Shown one piece after another: positions 1-8,961 of a stretch of DNA of 64,000 bases. Below the pieces are notes generated by a model. It was not told the origin of the DNA. It did not search any database and worked only from the letters and a program-made list of their open reading frames with translations. Every line of letters starts with the position of its first letter. The stretch's first letter is position 1. Position numbers and translations under genes: made by a program. The DNA is from CBDCVO01 sp965223085 (lineage in GTDB: Bacteria; Pseudomonadota; Gammaproteobacteria; Ga0077536). The stretch is taken from NCBI GenBank assembly GCA_965223085.1, contig OZ244981.1, positions 372,001-436,000 of the forward strand. The letters run 5' to 3'.

Positions 1-531
1 TACTATTTCGAAGACCGCAAAATTGTACTGCCCGGCCACGACGTATTAGATGATCCCACCTCAGAGTTGGTCACTGAAATCGTAGTTAATCTCGACAACG
101 CATGGCTGGCCCGGGGGACATTGCAATGGGATCCGAACGAATCAGAGTCGGAAAAAGTTGCGTTTAACGTGCGCTATCAACCGCGTCCAGACTTCGTCGC
201 CAACGCGGGTTATCGATTCCGGCGGGCGGTGACAGATATCGAGCAGACCGATCTGTCTTTCCGTATCCCCGTGACGAAAAAAATCGGCCTAGTCGGCCGC
301 TGGAATTATTCGTTGCAATCGCGTCAGTCGTTGGAATTGCTCGGTGGCATCGAAATCGAAACCTGCTGCTGGGGCTTGAGGTTTCTGGGGCGTCGTTTTT
401 TGCGTAACACGGAAGGCGAATTCGATACCGGTTTTTTCTTTCAAGCTGAATTCAAGGGCTTGGCCGGCTACGGGCGCAAAGCCGGCTCGTTTATCCAACG
501 CAGCGTCCCCGGCTACGAACGTAATTTCTGA
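1..531 (+). CDS. lptD: LPS-assembly protein LptD, C-terminal part (partial)
   Basis: The frame is open from base 1 to a TGA at 529-531, so the gene begins outside the window and 176 residues are visible. LptD is the outer-membrane beta-barrel that inserts lipopolysaccharide into the outer leaflet together with LptE. The visible part shows the alternating aromatic and polar strands of the last barrel strands, a YYFEDR-like start, GRWNYS, and the ending ETCCWGLRFLGRRF typical of LptD C-termini, where a CC-W-R pattern is conserved. SurA, the periplasmic chaperone that helps fold LptD, is encoded next, which is the classical gene order. Identification rests on these motifs plus synteny. Confidence 0.93.
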   Translation, partial: YYFEDRKIVLPGHDVLDDPTSELVTEIVVNLDNAWLARGTLQWDPNESESEKVAFNVRYQPRPDFVANAGYRFRRAVTDIEQTDLSFRIPVTKKIGLVGRWNYSLQSRQSLELLGGIEIETCCWGLRFLGRRFLRNTEGEFDTGFFFQAEFKGLAGYGRKAGSFIQRSVPGYERNF

Positions 532-689
532 GCGGCGAGCCTGCCAAGCCACGACACAGGCGCGACTCGTCGATCTCCGGTCGGATACAGATTGCGCTAC
601 AATGGCAACGCATGTCTAGCGTGGATATTGCGTGCGGCGCTCGCCGCGCTGGTACCACTTGGTTGAGGTAACGGGATTTTTGTCGTTCG

Positions 690-779
690 ATGGTAGTGCG
701 TCGGAAAATGCAAATGGTAACGCGCCTGTTCGGCAGTACGGCGCTGACGGCCGCGGCCCTCACGCAATATCCCGGCTAG
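690..779 (+). CDS. possible 29-residue leader-like small ORF
   Basis: A short reading frame starts at ATG 690 (further in-frame ATGs at 708 and 714) and stops at TAG 777-779, twelve bases before the surA start. The product would have a basic N-terminus (VVRRK) followed by a weakly hydrophobic Ala/Leu/Thr stretch, resembling the start of a signal peptide without a mature protein. I see no clear ribosome binding site. It could be a chance ORF, a leader peptide, or the remnant of an older surA start. Low confidence. Confidence 0.15.
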   Translation: MVVRRKMQMVTRLFGSTALTAAALTQYPG

Positions 780-791
780 TCCTGTATACCG

Positions 792-2066
792 ATGAGTTTA
801 TTACGTATTTTCCTTGTTTCTTGGTTCGCCACGGCGTCCGCCGCCGCGATGGAGCTGGATCGCATTATCGCGGTTGTCGACGAAGACGTAGTCATGCAAA
901 GTGAACTCGACCAACATCTACGTCGCGTCCGTGACGAGCTCCGGCGCCAGGGTACCGAGTTACCGCCAATTTCGGTACTCCAGCGGCAGGTGATGGAAAG
1001 GTTGATTTTACAAAAAATTCAGCTCCAGCTAGCTGAGCGTATCGGCATTGTTGTGAGCGAGGAGGGACTTGACGCGGCGATCAATGATATCGCAAAAAAA
1101 AATAATTTAAGCATGCCCGAATTTCGCGAAATCCTGCGCAACGATGGCTACGACTTCAATACGTTTCGCGAAAACATACGCGAGGAAATCATTGTCGCCC
1201 GCCTGCGTCGCGAAGAGGTTGAAAAGCGTGTCCAGGTTACCGATCGAGAAATCGAAAACTATCTGCGTAATCAATCGGAGCAGGAGGGCGGCAGCGAGGA
1301 AGTTCGGCTCTCACACATACTCGTCGGCGTCCCCACGCGCGCCAGCGACACGGAACGCGAGCAGGCGCGTCAACGCGCCGAAGAGATCGGCGTAAGATTG
1401 CAGGTGGGTGAAGACTTTGCACAACTGGCGGTGGCGACTTCCGATGCCCAAGACGCGCTCGAAGGCGGCGACTTAGGGTGGCGCGCTGCGAATCAGGTCC
1501 CAAGCGTGTTCGCCGATGTCGTGAACTCCATGGAGGTGGGTGAAGTTTCCGAACTTATTACCTCACCGAATGGATTTCACTTTGTAACGCTCACCGACCG
1601 CCGCAGTGATTCGCAAATCATAGTCGAGCAAACGCGCGCGCGCCATATTCTGATCATTCCCAATGCGATTTTAGCGGAAGACGATGCGCTTAACCGTCTA
1701 CGTCAATTGCGCTTGCGTATCGAAGGCGGCGCAGATTTTGGTGAATTGGCGCGCACGAACTCCGATGATCGCGGCTCGGCCTTGGAAGGCGGCGATCTCG
1801 GCTGGGTCTCGGGCGGGCAAATGGTACCCGAATTTGAGGAGGTCATGAATGCGACCGCAGTCGGCGAGATCAAAGGACCGTTTCGCACCCAATTTGGGTG
1901 GCACATTCTAGAAGTCACCGACCGCCGCAGTTATGACGGTACTGACGAGGTCCGTAAAAGCAAGGCTCGCGACGCTATCGCGCAGCGCAAAAAGGATGAG
2001 GCATTTCAAACCTGGCTACGTCAACTTCGCGACGAAGCATATGTCGAACTCCGCGCCGACGAATAA
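792..2066 (+). CDS. surA: periplasmic peptidyl-prolyl isomerase and chaperone SurA
   Basis: SurA escorts unfolded outer-membrane proteins through the periplasm. The 424-residue product has a signal peptide (about residues 1-19, cut near ASAAA-MELD) and the chaperone N-domain starting with the typical DRIIAVVDEDVV. It then has two parvulin domains, at about 173-275 (opening VRLSHILV) and 283-385 (opening RARHILI), each with the GGDLGW signature, and a C-terminal helix that completes the chaperone module. The length is normal for the family. The start at ATG 792 is chosen for the signal peptide; no strong ribosome binding site precedes it. It lies between lptD and pdxA as in many gammaproteobacteria and overlaps pdxA by 26 bases. 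Confidence 0.97.
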   Translation: MSLLRIFLVSWFATASAAAMELDRIIAVVDEDVVMQSELDQHLRRVRDELRRQGTELPPISVLQRQVMERLILQKIQLQLAERIGIVVSEEGLDAAINDIAKKNNLSMPEFREILRNDGYDFNTFRENIREEIIVARLRREEVEKRVQVTDREIENYLRNQSEQEGGSEEVRLSHILVGVPTRASDTEREQARQRAEEIGVRLQVGEDFAQLAVATSDAQDALEGGDLGWRAANQVPSVFADVVNSMEVGEVSELITSPNGFHFVTLTDRRSDSQIIVEQTRARHILIIPNAILAEDDALNRLRQLRLRIEGGADFGELARTNSDDRGSALEGGDLGWVSGGQMVPEFEEVMNATAVGEIKGPFRTQFGWHILEVTDRRSYDGTDEVRKSKARDAIAQRKKDEAFQTWLRQLRDEAYVELRADE

Positions 2067-3072
2067 TTCGCTCCCCCTAGTACTGATCACACCCGGCGAA
2101 CCGGCCGGCATCGGGCCCGAGATTTCGTTGCATATCGCGCGGGACGCGTGGCCGGCAAAATTGCTCGTCCTGTGCGATCCGCGCCTGTTGCACGAACGTG
2201 GGGCCGCGGTGCGCTACCAAACGCAGATCGAGACTGTGACAAATTTCGCCGATGTCGTGGACCATCGACCGGGCATAATGCAAGTGATGCCCCTTGAACT
2301 CGCCGTGCCGTGCCGTGCCACTAAACTCGACGCGCGCAACGCCCATTATGTCTTGGAGGGCCTCGAGATGGCGACCAATGCCTGTGCCGATGGTACGGCC
2401 GCAGCGCTAGTCACCGGGCCGGTGCATAAAGGCGTGATTAATCAAGCTGGGATCGAGTTCACGGGACACACGGAGTTCTTAGCCGAGCAGCTAGGCGTCC
2501 GGCACCCCGTGATGATGCTCGTTGCCGATGCCTTGCGGGTGGTACTGGTCACCACCCATCTGCCGTTACGCGACGTTAGCGCTGCGTTGAGCATTGAACT
2601 CGTTGCACAGGTGATCCGCGTGGCCCACACGGCGCTGGTGCGTGAATTCGGGTTTGCCGAGCCACGGCTCGCGATTTGTGGTTTGAATCCTCACGCCGGA
2701 GAGGACGGTTATTTAGGAGACGAAGAGCAACGCATCATCTCCCCGGCAATCGAGCGTTGTGCGGATTTGGCAGCCCGCATCGTCGGCCCACTAGCAGCCG
2801 ACACCGCGTTCACACCGCACATGCGCACACACTTCGATGCGATTGTCACCATGTATCATGACCAGGGCTTGCCAGCACTGAAATCAATGAGTTTCGGAGA
2901 TGCCGTGAACGTCACGCTCGGTTTGCCCATAATTCGTACCTCTGTCGATCACGGCACCGCCTTGGATCTCGCCGGCAGTGGTACCGCTGACCCTCGCAGT
3001 TTGCGCGCCGCGCTTGAGCTCGCGATCACGCTTGCGAGCACGACGCAAAGATCGTCATACGCACCCGTGTAG
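2041..3072 (+). CDS. pdxA: 4-hydroxythreonine-4-phosphate dehydrogenase PdxA
   Basis: PdxA oxidises 4-phosphohydroxy-L-threonine in the DXP-dependent pathway to pyridoxal phosphate. The product shows the family opening ITPGEPAGIGPEI, the GPVHKGVIN and HTEFLAE segments, CGLNPHAGEDG, and the metal-site YHDQGLPALK. These include the His positions that bind the catalytic divalent metal. The reading frame is open further upstream, but the ATG at 2041 gives a 343-residue protein of normal length. It places the start inside the end of surA, suggesting translational coupling. Confidence 0.95.
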   Translation: MSNSAPTNNSLPLVLITPGEPAGIGPEISLHIARDAWPAKLLVLCDPRLLHERGAAVRYQTQIETVTNFADVVDHRPGIMQVMPLELAVPCRATKLDARNAHYVLEGLEMATNACADGTAAALVTGPVHKGVINQAGIEFTGHTEFLAEQLGVRHPVMMLVADALRVVLVTTHLPLRDVSAALSIELVAQVIRVAHTALVREFGFAEPRLAICGLNPHAGEDGYLGDEEQRIISPAIERCADLAARIVGPLAADTAFTPHMRTHFDAIVTMYHDQGLPALKSMSFGDAVNVTLGLPIIRTSVDHGTALDLAGSGTADPRSLRAALELAITLASTTQRSSYAPV

Positions 3073-3188
3073 TCACCCGTGTCGCTGCGTAGACAAGCAT
3101 GAGCCTCGACGTGACAGCAATAAGCGCCATTTTTGCGCCACTCGCTCCATAATCTCCAGAATTCTTGCGCCTGCATCAGGACAACGCA

Positions 3189-3986
3189 GTGGTCCACCGT
3201 CCCCGGAAAAGATTCGGCCAGCACTTTCTCAGCGACGCCTACGTCATCGATCAGATCGTCACGTGTCTCGGGCCCGCTGCGCTCGAAAACATTATCGAAA
3301 TCGGACCCGGAACGGGCAATTTGAGCGCAGAATTGCTGCGCACCGGGGCGCACTTAACAGCGGTCGAGATCGATCGCGATCTCGTCGCCCGCCTGCACAG
3401 CAGATTCGCTTGCGAACCCCGCTTCACGCTCCTTGCTGGGGATGCCTTAACGGTCGATTTCAGCGCCCTAATCGATGAACTTGAAACCCCGATTCATGTC
3501 GTAGGCAACCTACCTTACAATATTTCCACCCCGCTGCTGATGCGTTTATTGGGTTTGATCCCACGGGTTGCGGCAATGACGTTCATGTTGCAAAAAGAAG
3601 TCGTTGCCAGACTCACCGCCACGCCCGGCCACCGCAGTTACGGGCGCCTATCGGTTCTGTGTCAAGCGCAGGCCGAGCCGCGGCCGCGCTTTGAAGTCGC
3701 TGCTGCGAGCTTTTCACCGCCGCCCAAGGTCGACTCGGCGGTCGTCTCGCTGCGTGCTGTGCCGCGCACGCCTAACCAGGCGTATCTAAAGGTGTTGGAT
3801 GAAATAGTCACCGCCGCGTTCGCGCAGCGACGTAAGACCTTACGTCACAATTTGGCTAAGAAAGTACCGTGCACGCTATTAAGCGAACTCGGCCTCGAGA
3901 TGACGCTGCGCCCCGAGCAGATCTCCGTGAACCAATATTGTTGCTTGGCGAAACAGCTCCACGCGCGGGGTGATGCCGGCGTATGA
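3189..3986 (+). CDS. rsmA: 16S rRNA (adenine1518/1519-N6) dimethyltransferase RsmA (KsgA)
   Basis: RsmA dimethylates two adjacent adenines near the 3' end of 16S rRNA, a late step in small-subunit assembly. Seen here are the family start RKRFGQHFL, the SAM-binding IIEIGPGTGNLS, the catalytic NLPYNIS (NxPY) motif, and the C-terminal segment beginning AAFAQRRKTLRHNL. The GTG at 3189 is preferred because AGGA lies seven bases upstream. A TTG at 3165 would add eight residues and has no clear ribosome binding site. With the GTG start the protein has 265 residues, normal for the family. It follows pdxA in the conserved order, but apaG is not next to it. Confidence 0.95.
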   Translation: MVHRPRKRFGQHFLSDAYVIDQIVTCLGPAALENIIEIGPGTGNLSAELLRTGAHLTAVEIDRDLVARLHSRFACEPRFTLLAGDALTVDFSALIDELETPIHVVGNLPYNISTPLLMRLLGLIPRVAAMTFMLQKEVVARLTATPGHRSYGRLSVLCQAQAEPRPRFEVAAASFSPPPKVDSAVVSLRAVPRTPNQAYLKVLDEIVTAAFAQRRKTLRHNLAKKVPCTLLSELGLEMTLRPEQISVNQYCCLAKQLHARGDAGV

Positions 3987-4510
3987 TGGCCGTCCCAGCA
4001 GCGCAACAAATGCCCGCTGACCGATCGCCAACGACTTGGTCCTGTCATCTGACTTACCCACATTTTCTGTGGATAACATTGTGGAACATCAGCTGCGAAA
4101 CCATATTTACCCTGCAAAAGTGGCCGTTTCTCTTAAATCGGCTAAATATTAATCAAATTGACACAATGCATATATTTCAATAAGTTACAGTCTCTTTTCG
4201 CAAAGTTCCTGGGATTGGCTCGATAAACCCATGTGACGCGGACACAGCAGAGGAACGATGTGCATAAGGATCGCACTCGCCGCAGGGATCCCGACGGTTG
4301 ACACCCATATGAGCGCGCGAAATCAGGCACTGGCTGGGTGTCGGACTTAGGCAAATGTAGCGAGCGACGCGGCAGAGCGAGGGCAAATGGTCACGATTTT
4401 GAGGGGCCCAATAGTGCGATGGAACAAAAAGATCAGGCCTATGCGCCGCTCGTTCAGCCGCGCGGTAGCGTGCTCCTAGGTTCGAGCAACCTCCCGCCCA
4501 GATATTGCAG
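3987..4510. other. 524-base gap with DnaA-box-like sites and an AT-rich patch
   Basis: No convincing gene is present. The gap holds two head-to-head DnaA-box-like 9-mers, at 4054-4062 (one mismatch) and 4068-4076 (exact TGTGGATAA). A weaker third lies at 4080-4088. About 60 bases further on is an AT-rich stretch around 4133-4190. A TTGACA at 4158-4163 could serve as a -35 element for the TRAP genes, with a poor -10 (TAAGTT, 4181-4186) after 17 bases. A substrate-binding protein gene, which usually accompanies TRAP permeases, is not here. Confidence 0.5.
4054..4076. promoter_or_regulatory. paired DnaA-box-like sites
   Basis: TTACCCACA and TGTGGATAA face each other across TTTTC. The second is the exact consensus DnaA box in reverse orientation and the first differs by one base. 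This may be a DnaA-binding regulatory site. One pair is too little to call an origin. Confidence 0.35.
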
Positions 4511-5020
4511 ATGTCACCGCTAAAACCCACGCGTAATTGGCTCGCCCGCGGCTTTGAAATGAGCAGTCGGGTACTCGCTTGGACCGTTGTTTTGATGGTA
4601 TTGGTGACTGCCTACGACGTCTTGGCGCGCTATTTTTTCAATCGCGGTTCGGTCGCGCTACAGGAACTTGAATGGCATTTGTTCGCCCTCGTGTTCCTAC
4701 TCGGTGCCACACCTACTTATCGAAACGACGGTCACGTGCGTGTCGATCTTATCTACACGAGTAGGCGCCTCAGCACCAAACACCGCGAATGGATAAATAT
4801 CTGGGGCAATCTTCTCTGTTTATTGCCTTTCTGTAGCGTTGTCGTGTGGGCCTCACTGCCGTTCGTCTACGACGCCTATGTGCACCACGAAACCTCACCA
4901 GACCCGGGCGGCCTCACCCATCGCTGGCTAATCAAAGCGGCGATCCCCGTAGGCTTCGGGTGGCTCGCCTGCTACGGCGTTTACGACACCGTGCGCCGCG
5001 TCAAGAAAGTGCTCGAGTAA
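4511..5020 (+). CDS. TRAP transporter small permease (DctQ type)
   Basis: TRAP transporters import organic acids using an ion gradient and a periplasmic binding protein. The 169-residue product has four hydrophobic segments and the DctQ features ELEWHLFALVFLLG and the internal RNDGHVRVD. The C-terminal pattern (PDPGGLTHRWLIKAAIP) resembles the branch often annotated as transporting mannitol, chloroaromatics or 2-oxo acids, but substrate cannot be read from this. ATG 4511 is preferred over an in-frame TTG at 4505. The large permease starts four bases after the stop. No binding protein gene is near, so it must come from elsewhere or be absent. Confidence 0.88.
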   Translation: MSPLKPTRNWLARGFEMSSRVLAWTVVLMVLVTAYDVLARYFFNRGSVALQELEWHLFALVFLLGATPTYRNDGHVRVDLIYTSRRLSTKHREWINIWGNLLCLLPFCSVVVWASLPFVYDAYVHHETSPDPGGLTHRWLIKAAIPVGFGWLACYGVYDTVRRVKKVLE

Positions 5021-5023
5021 GCC

Positions 5024-6325
5024 ATGGCGCCATGGGCCTTGGTCATGTTCGCTGTCGCGATGGCGGCCTTGCTGCTCGGCTACCCGGTGGCATTTACGCT
5101 CGGTGCGGTCAGCATTGTGTTCGGTACCATCGCCCTCGGCCCGGAGTTTTTCTATTTACTACCGCTGCGGATCTGGGGCGTGATGACAAATTTCACCCTC
5201 CTCGCAGTGCCGTTGTTCGTCTTCATGGGTGTCGTGCTAGAAAAAAGTGGCATTGCAGAAGAGCTGCTAGAGGTTATGGGAGAGCTCTTCGGGCGCGTCC
5301 GCGGTGGTTTGGCCTTATCGGTAGTCGCAGTCGGCGCTTTGTTAGCCGCGACGACTGGTGTGGTAGGCGCGACCGTCGTCACCATGGGCATTATTGCACT
5401 GCCGGCGATGCTCAAACACAACTACGCTGCGACATTAGCGACCGGCACGATCGCGGCGTCCGGCACCCTGGGACAAATAGTTCCCCCCAGCATTGTCTTG
5501 CTTCTACTTGCGGACGTCATCGGCGTACCGATCGGAAAGCTTTTTCTTAGCGCCGTTATACCGGGTTTTGCATTGATCGTGGGATACGCACTTTATATCG
5601 CCTGGCTAGCTTGGCGGCACCCAAGCACTGCTCCCGCGCTCCGCACCGCACACGCCGAAGCACTAACATTGAGGGTCGTAAAAAGTCTCCTTCCACCGAT
5701 CGCGTTAATCGTTGCCGTGCTTGGGTCGATTTTTTTCGGCTTGGCATCACCAACCGAGTCCGCTGCAATCGGTGGCGTTGGTGCAATGCTACTTGCCGCC
5801 TTAAACCGGCGCCTAAGCGTGAGCGTAGTGCAAACCTCGGCAGAGCAAACGCTACGGCTAACGAGCATGGTATTTATTATTCTGGTCGGGGCGACCGCGT
5901 TCGGTTTAGTTTTTCGTGGTATGCACGGCGATGATCTTGTGCACGAAATCCTGACCCAACTGCCAGGCAAGGAGTGGGGCTTTTTAGTGGTTAGTCAAAC
6001 GGTGATATTCGCGCTTGGTTTTTTCCTCGACTTCGTCGAAATTTGCTTTATCGTCGTTCCTATCTTAGCGCCTATCGCCAGCGCGCTCGGTTTCGACTTA
6101 GTATGGTTTGCATTATTAATCGCTATAAATCTGCAGACATCCTTTCTCACTCCACCATTCGGATTTTCGTTGTTCTATCTCAAAGCCGTAGCGCCTAAGA
6201 GTATTACGACGATGCAAATCTATCGCGGCATTCTACCGTTTGTAATAATTCAAATCATCGTGCTTGGACTTTTGATTGCGTTTCCAACTAGCGTGCGCTG
6301 GTTGCCAGACTTAGCGGGACAATAG
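5024..6325 (+). CDS. TRAP transporter large permease (DctM type)
   Basis: This is the transport subunit partner of the preceding small permease. The 433-residue protein is almost wholly hydrophobic with about 12 predicted membrane segments. It shows typical DctM segments such as VPLFVFMGVVLEKSGIAEE, GTLGQIVPPSIVL, SPTESAAIG and LQTSFLTPPFGFSLFYL. It starts at ATG 5024, almost touching the end of the small permease, so the two form one operon. Length and motifs are normal. The missing binding protein leaves the substrate open. Confidence 0.93.
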   Translation: MAPWALVMFAVAMAALLLGYPVAFTLGAVSIVFGTIALGPEFFYLLPLRIWGVMTNFTLLAVPLFVFMGVVLEKSGIAEELLEVMGELFGRVRGGLALSVVAVGALLAATTGVVGATVVTMGIIALPAMLKHNYAATLATGTIAASGTLGQIVPPSIVLLLLADVIGVPIGKLFLSAVIPGFALIVGYALYIAWLAWRHPSTAPALRTAHAEALTLRVVKSLLPPIALIVAVLGSIFFGLASPTESAAIGGVGAMLLAALNRRLSVSVVQTSAEQTLRLTSMVFIILVGATAFGLVFRGMHGDDLVHEILTQLPGKEWGFLVVSQTVIFALGFFLDFVEICFIVVPILAPIASALGFDLVWFALLIAINLQTSFLTPPFGFSLFYLKAVAPKSITTMQIYRGILPFVIIQIIVLGLLIAFPTSVRWLPDLAGQ

Positions 6326-6356
6326 CAATGGTGTGAGAATCGTGTGCGCGGTATTG

Positions 6357-7196
6357 CTACCCGCGCAGGTGTTCGACAACCGGTTGCGTGCGAGGGCGCA
6401 CACCATGCCAAAGATAGAATGCTTCAGCTGCTTGTTCCACTAACATCCCTAGGCCGTCTGCGCACTGCTGCGCGCCGTGCTCGACGCACCAAGCCAAGAA
6501 TGACGTGGGCCTCGAGCCGTAAGATAAGTCATAACAGCGGGTGTGGGAGCCGATGCAACTCGAATGCAGTGGTAATCTTGTTGCGCTCAGCCCCGTTGAC
6601 GTCGCATTAATGATTAAGTCCGAGGGGGTTTCGTGCCTACTATCGAGCGTGGTGACCTCGACGCTTACATCGCGCTCAAACTCCGCGGCGAGCTGCGTTG
6701 CTTTCTGCATGCTACGGTTGGCAACCGTCAAGCGACATGGGGCTGCGTCCAATAACGCGGGAATAATGCCCCGCGCAGCGCCCCCCGCCCCAATAACCAA
6801 TATACTGCGGCCTGCAATCGGACGCTCCCAACGTGTTTCAAGATCAAGCACTAACCCAACCCCATCGGTGTTGTCACCGTGCACCTCGCCTGCGGCATCG
6901 AACCACAAAGTATTGACTGCCTGACTCGCCCGCGCGCGTGGTTGTGCCACGTCAACTAGTTGATAGGCTTCTTCTTTCAACGGCACGGTAACGTTGAGAC
7001 CGTGCCCCTTGGCGGCGCGAAAAGCGGCGAGTGCCGCCGTTAAATTGCCCGCCGGCACACGCACTTTCTCATAGGTCAGAGCAAGCCCAACTTGGGCCGC
7101 AAACAAGGAGTGGATACGCGGCGATTTGCTGTGTGCGATAGGATCACCGACCACACAATAGTAAGGTCGGGATGAACATACGTTAAAGATGGCCAC
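6357..7196 (-). CDS. aroE: shikimate dehydrogenase
   Basis: AroE reduces 3-dehydroshikimate to shikimate with NADPH in aromatic amino acid synthesis. The 279-residue protein shows the substrate loop SKSPRIHS, the catalytic Lys in NVTVPLKEEA, the Asp of NTDGVGL, the nucleotide-binding VIGAGGAARG, and the family ending DGLGMLVEQAAEAFYLWHG. The start is a GTG at 7194-7196; no upstream alternative extends the family match. It lies convergent to the TRAP genes and 31 bases downstream of the cNMP/rhodanese gene on the same strand. Confidence 0.95.
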   Translation of the reverse strand: MAIFNVCSSRPYYCVVGDPIAHSKSPRIHSLFAAQVGLALTYEKVRVPAGNLTAALAAFRAAKGHGLNVTVPLKEEAYQLVDVAQPRARASQAVNTLWFDAAGEVHGDNTDGVGLVLDLETRWERPIAGRSILVIGAGGAARGIIPALLDAAPCRLTVANRSMQKATQLAAEFERDVSVEVTTLDSRHETPSDLIINATSTGLSATRLPLHSSCIGSHTRCYDLSYGSRPTSFLAWCVEHGAQQCADGLGMLVEQAAEAFYLWHGVRPRTQPVVEHLRG

Positions 7197-7227
7197 CCCA
7201 AAAGCTTATCATTGGGGCGAGACGAGC

Positions 7228-8280
7228 TTAAGCGCTTTTTTGCTCCATGACGCCGCCTGACAAGACGTAGGTTTCAAAACCTCGTTCGTTCAACAAAAAC
7301 GCTGCCGCCGAGCTACGCCGACCGGTATCGCAATAGATCACGTAGGGCGTCGCGCTATCCAAGCTATCCGCTTTCAAACGCAGCATGAAAAGCGGGATGT
7401 TGATACTGTCGACTTTGCCGGTATTTTCGTACTCGCTTTCCAAGCGCACATCGAGCCATTTGGCGCCTGCTTTGACGCGTTCGTCGGCGTCATCGGCGCT
7501 CACCCAATTTAACATGGGCTCTTTGAGCAATTCATTGAAATCATCCTTTGACAAGCGCATCAAAACACCGTCTGATTCCATGGCGATATTCGCGTTACGT
7601 TTCGTCTCGGAGATCAAGGCCTCTTCTCCAAACGCATCACCGTCTTTCAAGTGCGCCAACACGATTTCAGAACCCGTCTTTGCCGAACGAGTAACTTTCG
7701 CTGTCCCCGACTTGATAATGTAGTAGTAATCGCCATCATCACCTTGATTGATGATGACTTCGCCCGCGCGTACGGGTACTTCCTGCATGCGCATAAACAT
7801 GGCTTGTATATTTGCAGGTGGGATCTGTAGAAACGCTTGAGACTGTAGAATTCGTGTCATCCAGTCAGATTCATCCCCTGCTTTATCTTCCACCTGGATT
7901 TCACTGACTTCTATTCCTGACAACTGATCCCAGGTTAATAAGAGGTCCAGCAGATCGCTATCAAAACGCGTGACTTCACATTGGGTGAGCGCCTCAGCCG
8001 TGACTTGACGGGGTTGCTGATTGGCAATGGGATGTTTGCTGGCGTCCGTTCCCGCAACAAGTTTGCTTCTCTTCCCATCGTCAGAAATCAGCGCAATCTC
8101 ACCACGCAATAAGTAAACCGCGCGCCGATCCACGTCTCCTTTCTTAAATAGCGTCGTACCGGCTGTTACCTTTTCTAAGTAAGCCTTGTCCGCGAGGTCA
8201 GAGAAATTCTCGGGGTTGAGAGCATTTGCGGGCACCAGCGTTTTGAGCACCGATTTGGCGACCTTTTGTCTTTCTGTCAT
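7228..8280 (-). CDS. tandem cyclic-nucleotide-binding and rhodanese domain protein
   Basis: The 350-residue cytoplasmic protein contains two cNMP-binding-fold domains and one rhodanese domain. The first cNMP fold (about 15-110) is less regular. The second (about 145-240) has a clear PVRAGEVIINQGDDGDYYYII and a GDAFGEEAL phosphate-binding cassette. The C-terminal rhodanese domain (about 255-345) has a persulfide-loop Cys at residue 317 in CDTGRRSS. The cassette lacks the Arg usually following the AL segment, so the ligand could be something other than cAMP. Such fusions are known in marine gammaproteobacteria without an established role. No DNA-binding domain is present. Confidence 0.88.
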   Translation of the reverse strand: MTERQKVAKSVLKTLVPANALNPENFSDLADKAYLEKVTAGTTLFKKGDVDRRAVYLLRGEIALISDDGKRSKLVAGTDASKHPIANQQPRQVTAEALTQCEVTRFDSDLLDLLLTWDQLSGIEVSEIQVEDKAGDESDWMTRILQSQAFLQIPPANIQAMFMRMQEVPVRAGEVIINQGDDGDYYYIIKSGTAKVTRSAKTGSEIVLAHLKDGDAFGEEALISETKRNANIAMESDGVLMRLSKDDFNELLKEPMLNWVSADDADERVKAGAKWLDVRLESEYENTGKVDSINIPLFMLRLKADSLDSATPYVIYCDTGRRSSAAAFLLNERGFETYVLSGGVMEQKSA

Positions 8281-8622
8281 TGACTATTTCCCGTGCTCAC
8301 AGAGTAAGAACACTTGTTAGACTGAACCGATACGTGTCCGCCCTGATCATAACGATTTCGCAGCCACAGCGGGAAGAGCGTTAGCTGATTCGCCCGTTTC
8401 CAAAAATAGTATCGGCCGCAGGGCAAGCAAGCCTTAGGCGAAAATGTAAAGTGTTTTTATCTCAACAGCGTGGCCCTCTGGACGCTAGCCCGCGCCTAAC
8501 TCCGATGGCGATCGCTGCCCGGCCCGCACCCCGACGATGAGCGCTTAGTCCTAACGAAGAACCGCACACAATGGGTGCGCCAGCATGCCGCGCGCACCGT
8601 GATCAAGCAGGTCGTTGGCGCG
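8281..8622. other. 342-base gap without recognised gene
   Basis: This lies upstream of the cNMP/rhodanese gene and downstream of glnK, both leftward. I see no ORF with coding character, no convincing promoter of consensus type and no hairpin followed by a T run. Confidence 0.5.
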
Positions 8623-8961
8623 CTACAACGCCTCCGTGCCGGTCTCCCGGGTACGAATCCGGACAACATTCACAAGCTCGGTGATGAAAATTTTACCGTC
8701 ACCAATTTTGCCTGTGTTCGTCGCCGCCACGATAGCCTCAACGACGTCCTCGACTTTGTCATCTGCCACGGCAATTTCGAGCTTGGATTTTGGTAAAAAA
8801 TCGACCACGTACTCGGCGCCACGATACAGTTCGGTATGGCCTTTTTGACGGCCGAAACCCTTCACTTCGGTCACTGTCAGGCCTTGAATACCGATTTCGG
8901 ACAGAGCTTCTCGCGCGTCGTCCAGCTTAAACGGTTTAATAATCGCAGTTACAAGCTTCAT
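8623..8961 (-). CDS. glnK: PII nitrogen regulatory protein (GlnK-like)
   Basis: PII proteins report nitrogen and energy status by binding ATP/ADP and 2-oxoglutarate and controlling targets such as AmtB and glutamine synthetase adenylylation. The 112-residue product matches over its full length: MKLVTAIIKPFKLDD, the T-loop GHTELYRGAEYVVDFLPK with the uridylylation Tyr, and the TGKIGDGKIF B-loop. The start MKLVT and the ADDKVED segment are closer to GlnK than GlnB. An upstream in-frame ATG at 8994 would add 11 unconserved residues and is rejected. No amtB gene is adjacent, so the GlnK/GlnB choice is not certain. Confidence 0.93.
   Translation of the reverse strand: MKLVTAIIKPFKLDDAREALSEIGIQGLTVTEVKGFGRQKGHTELYRGAEYVVDFLPKSKLEIAVADDKVEDVVEAIVAATNTGKIGDGKIFITELVNVVRIRTRETGTEAL

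Noticed and set aside
3987..4200. Chromosomal origin of replication
   Set aside because: Only two good DnaA-like boxes are seen, with no dnaA, dnaN or gidA nearby.
4846..5550. 234-residue ORF overlapping both TRAP genes
   Set aside because: It is Arg-rich shadow coding in another frame of two clear membrane protein genes.
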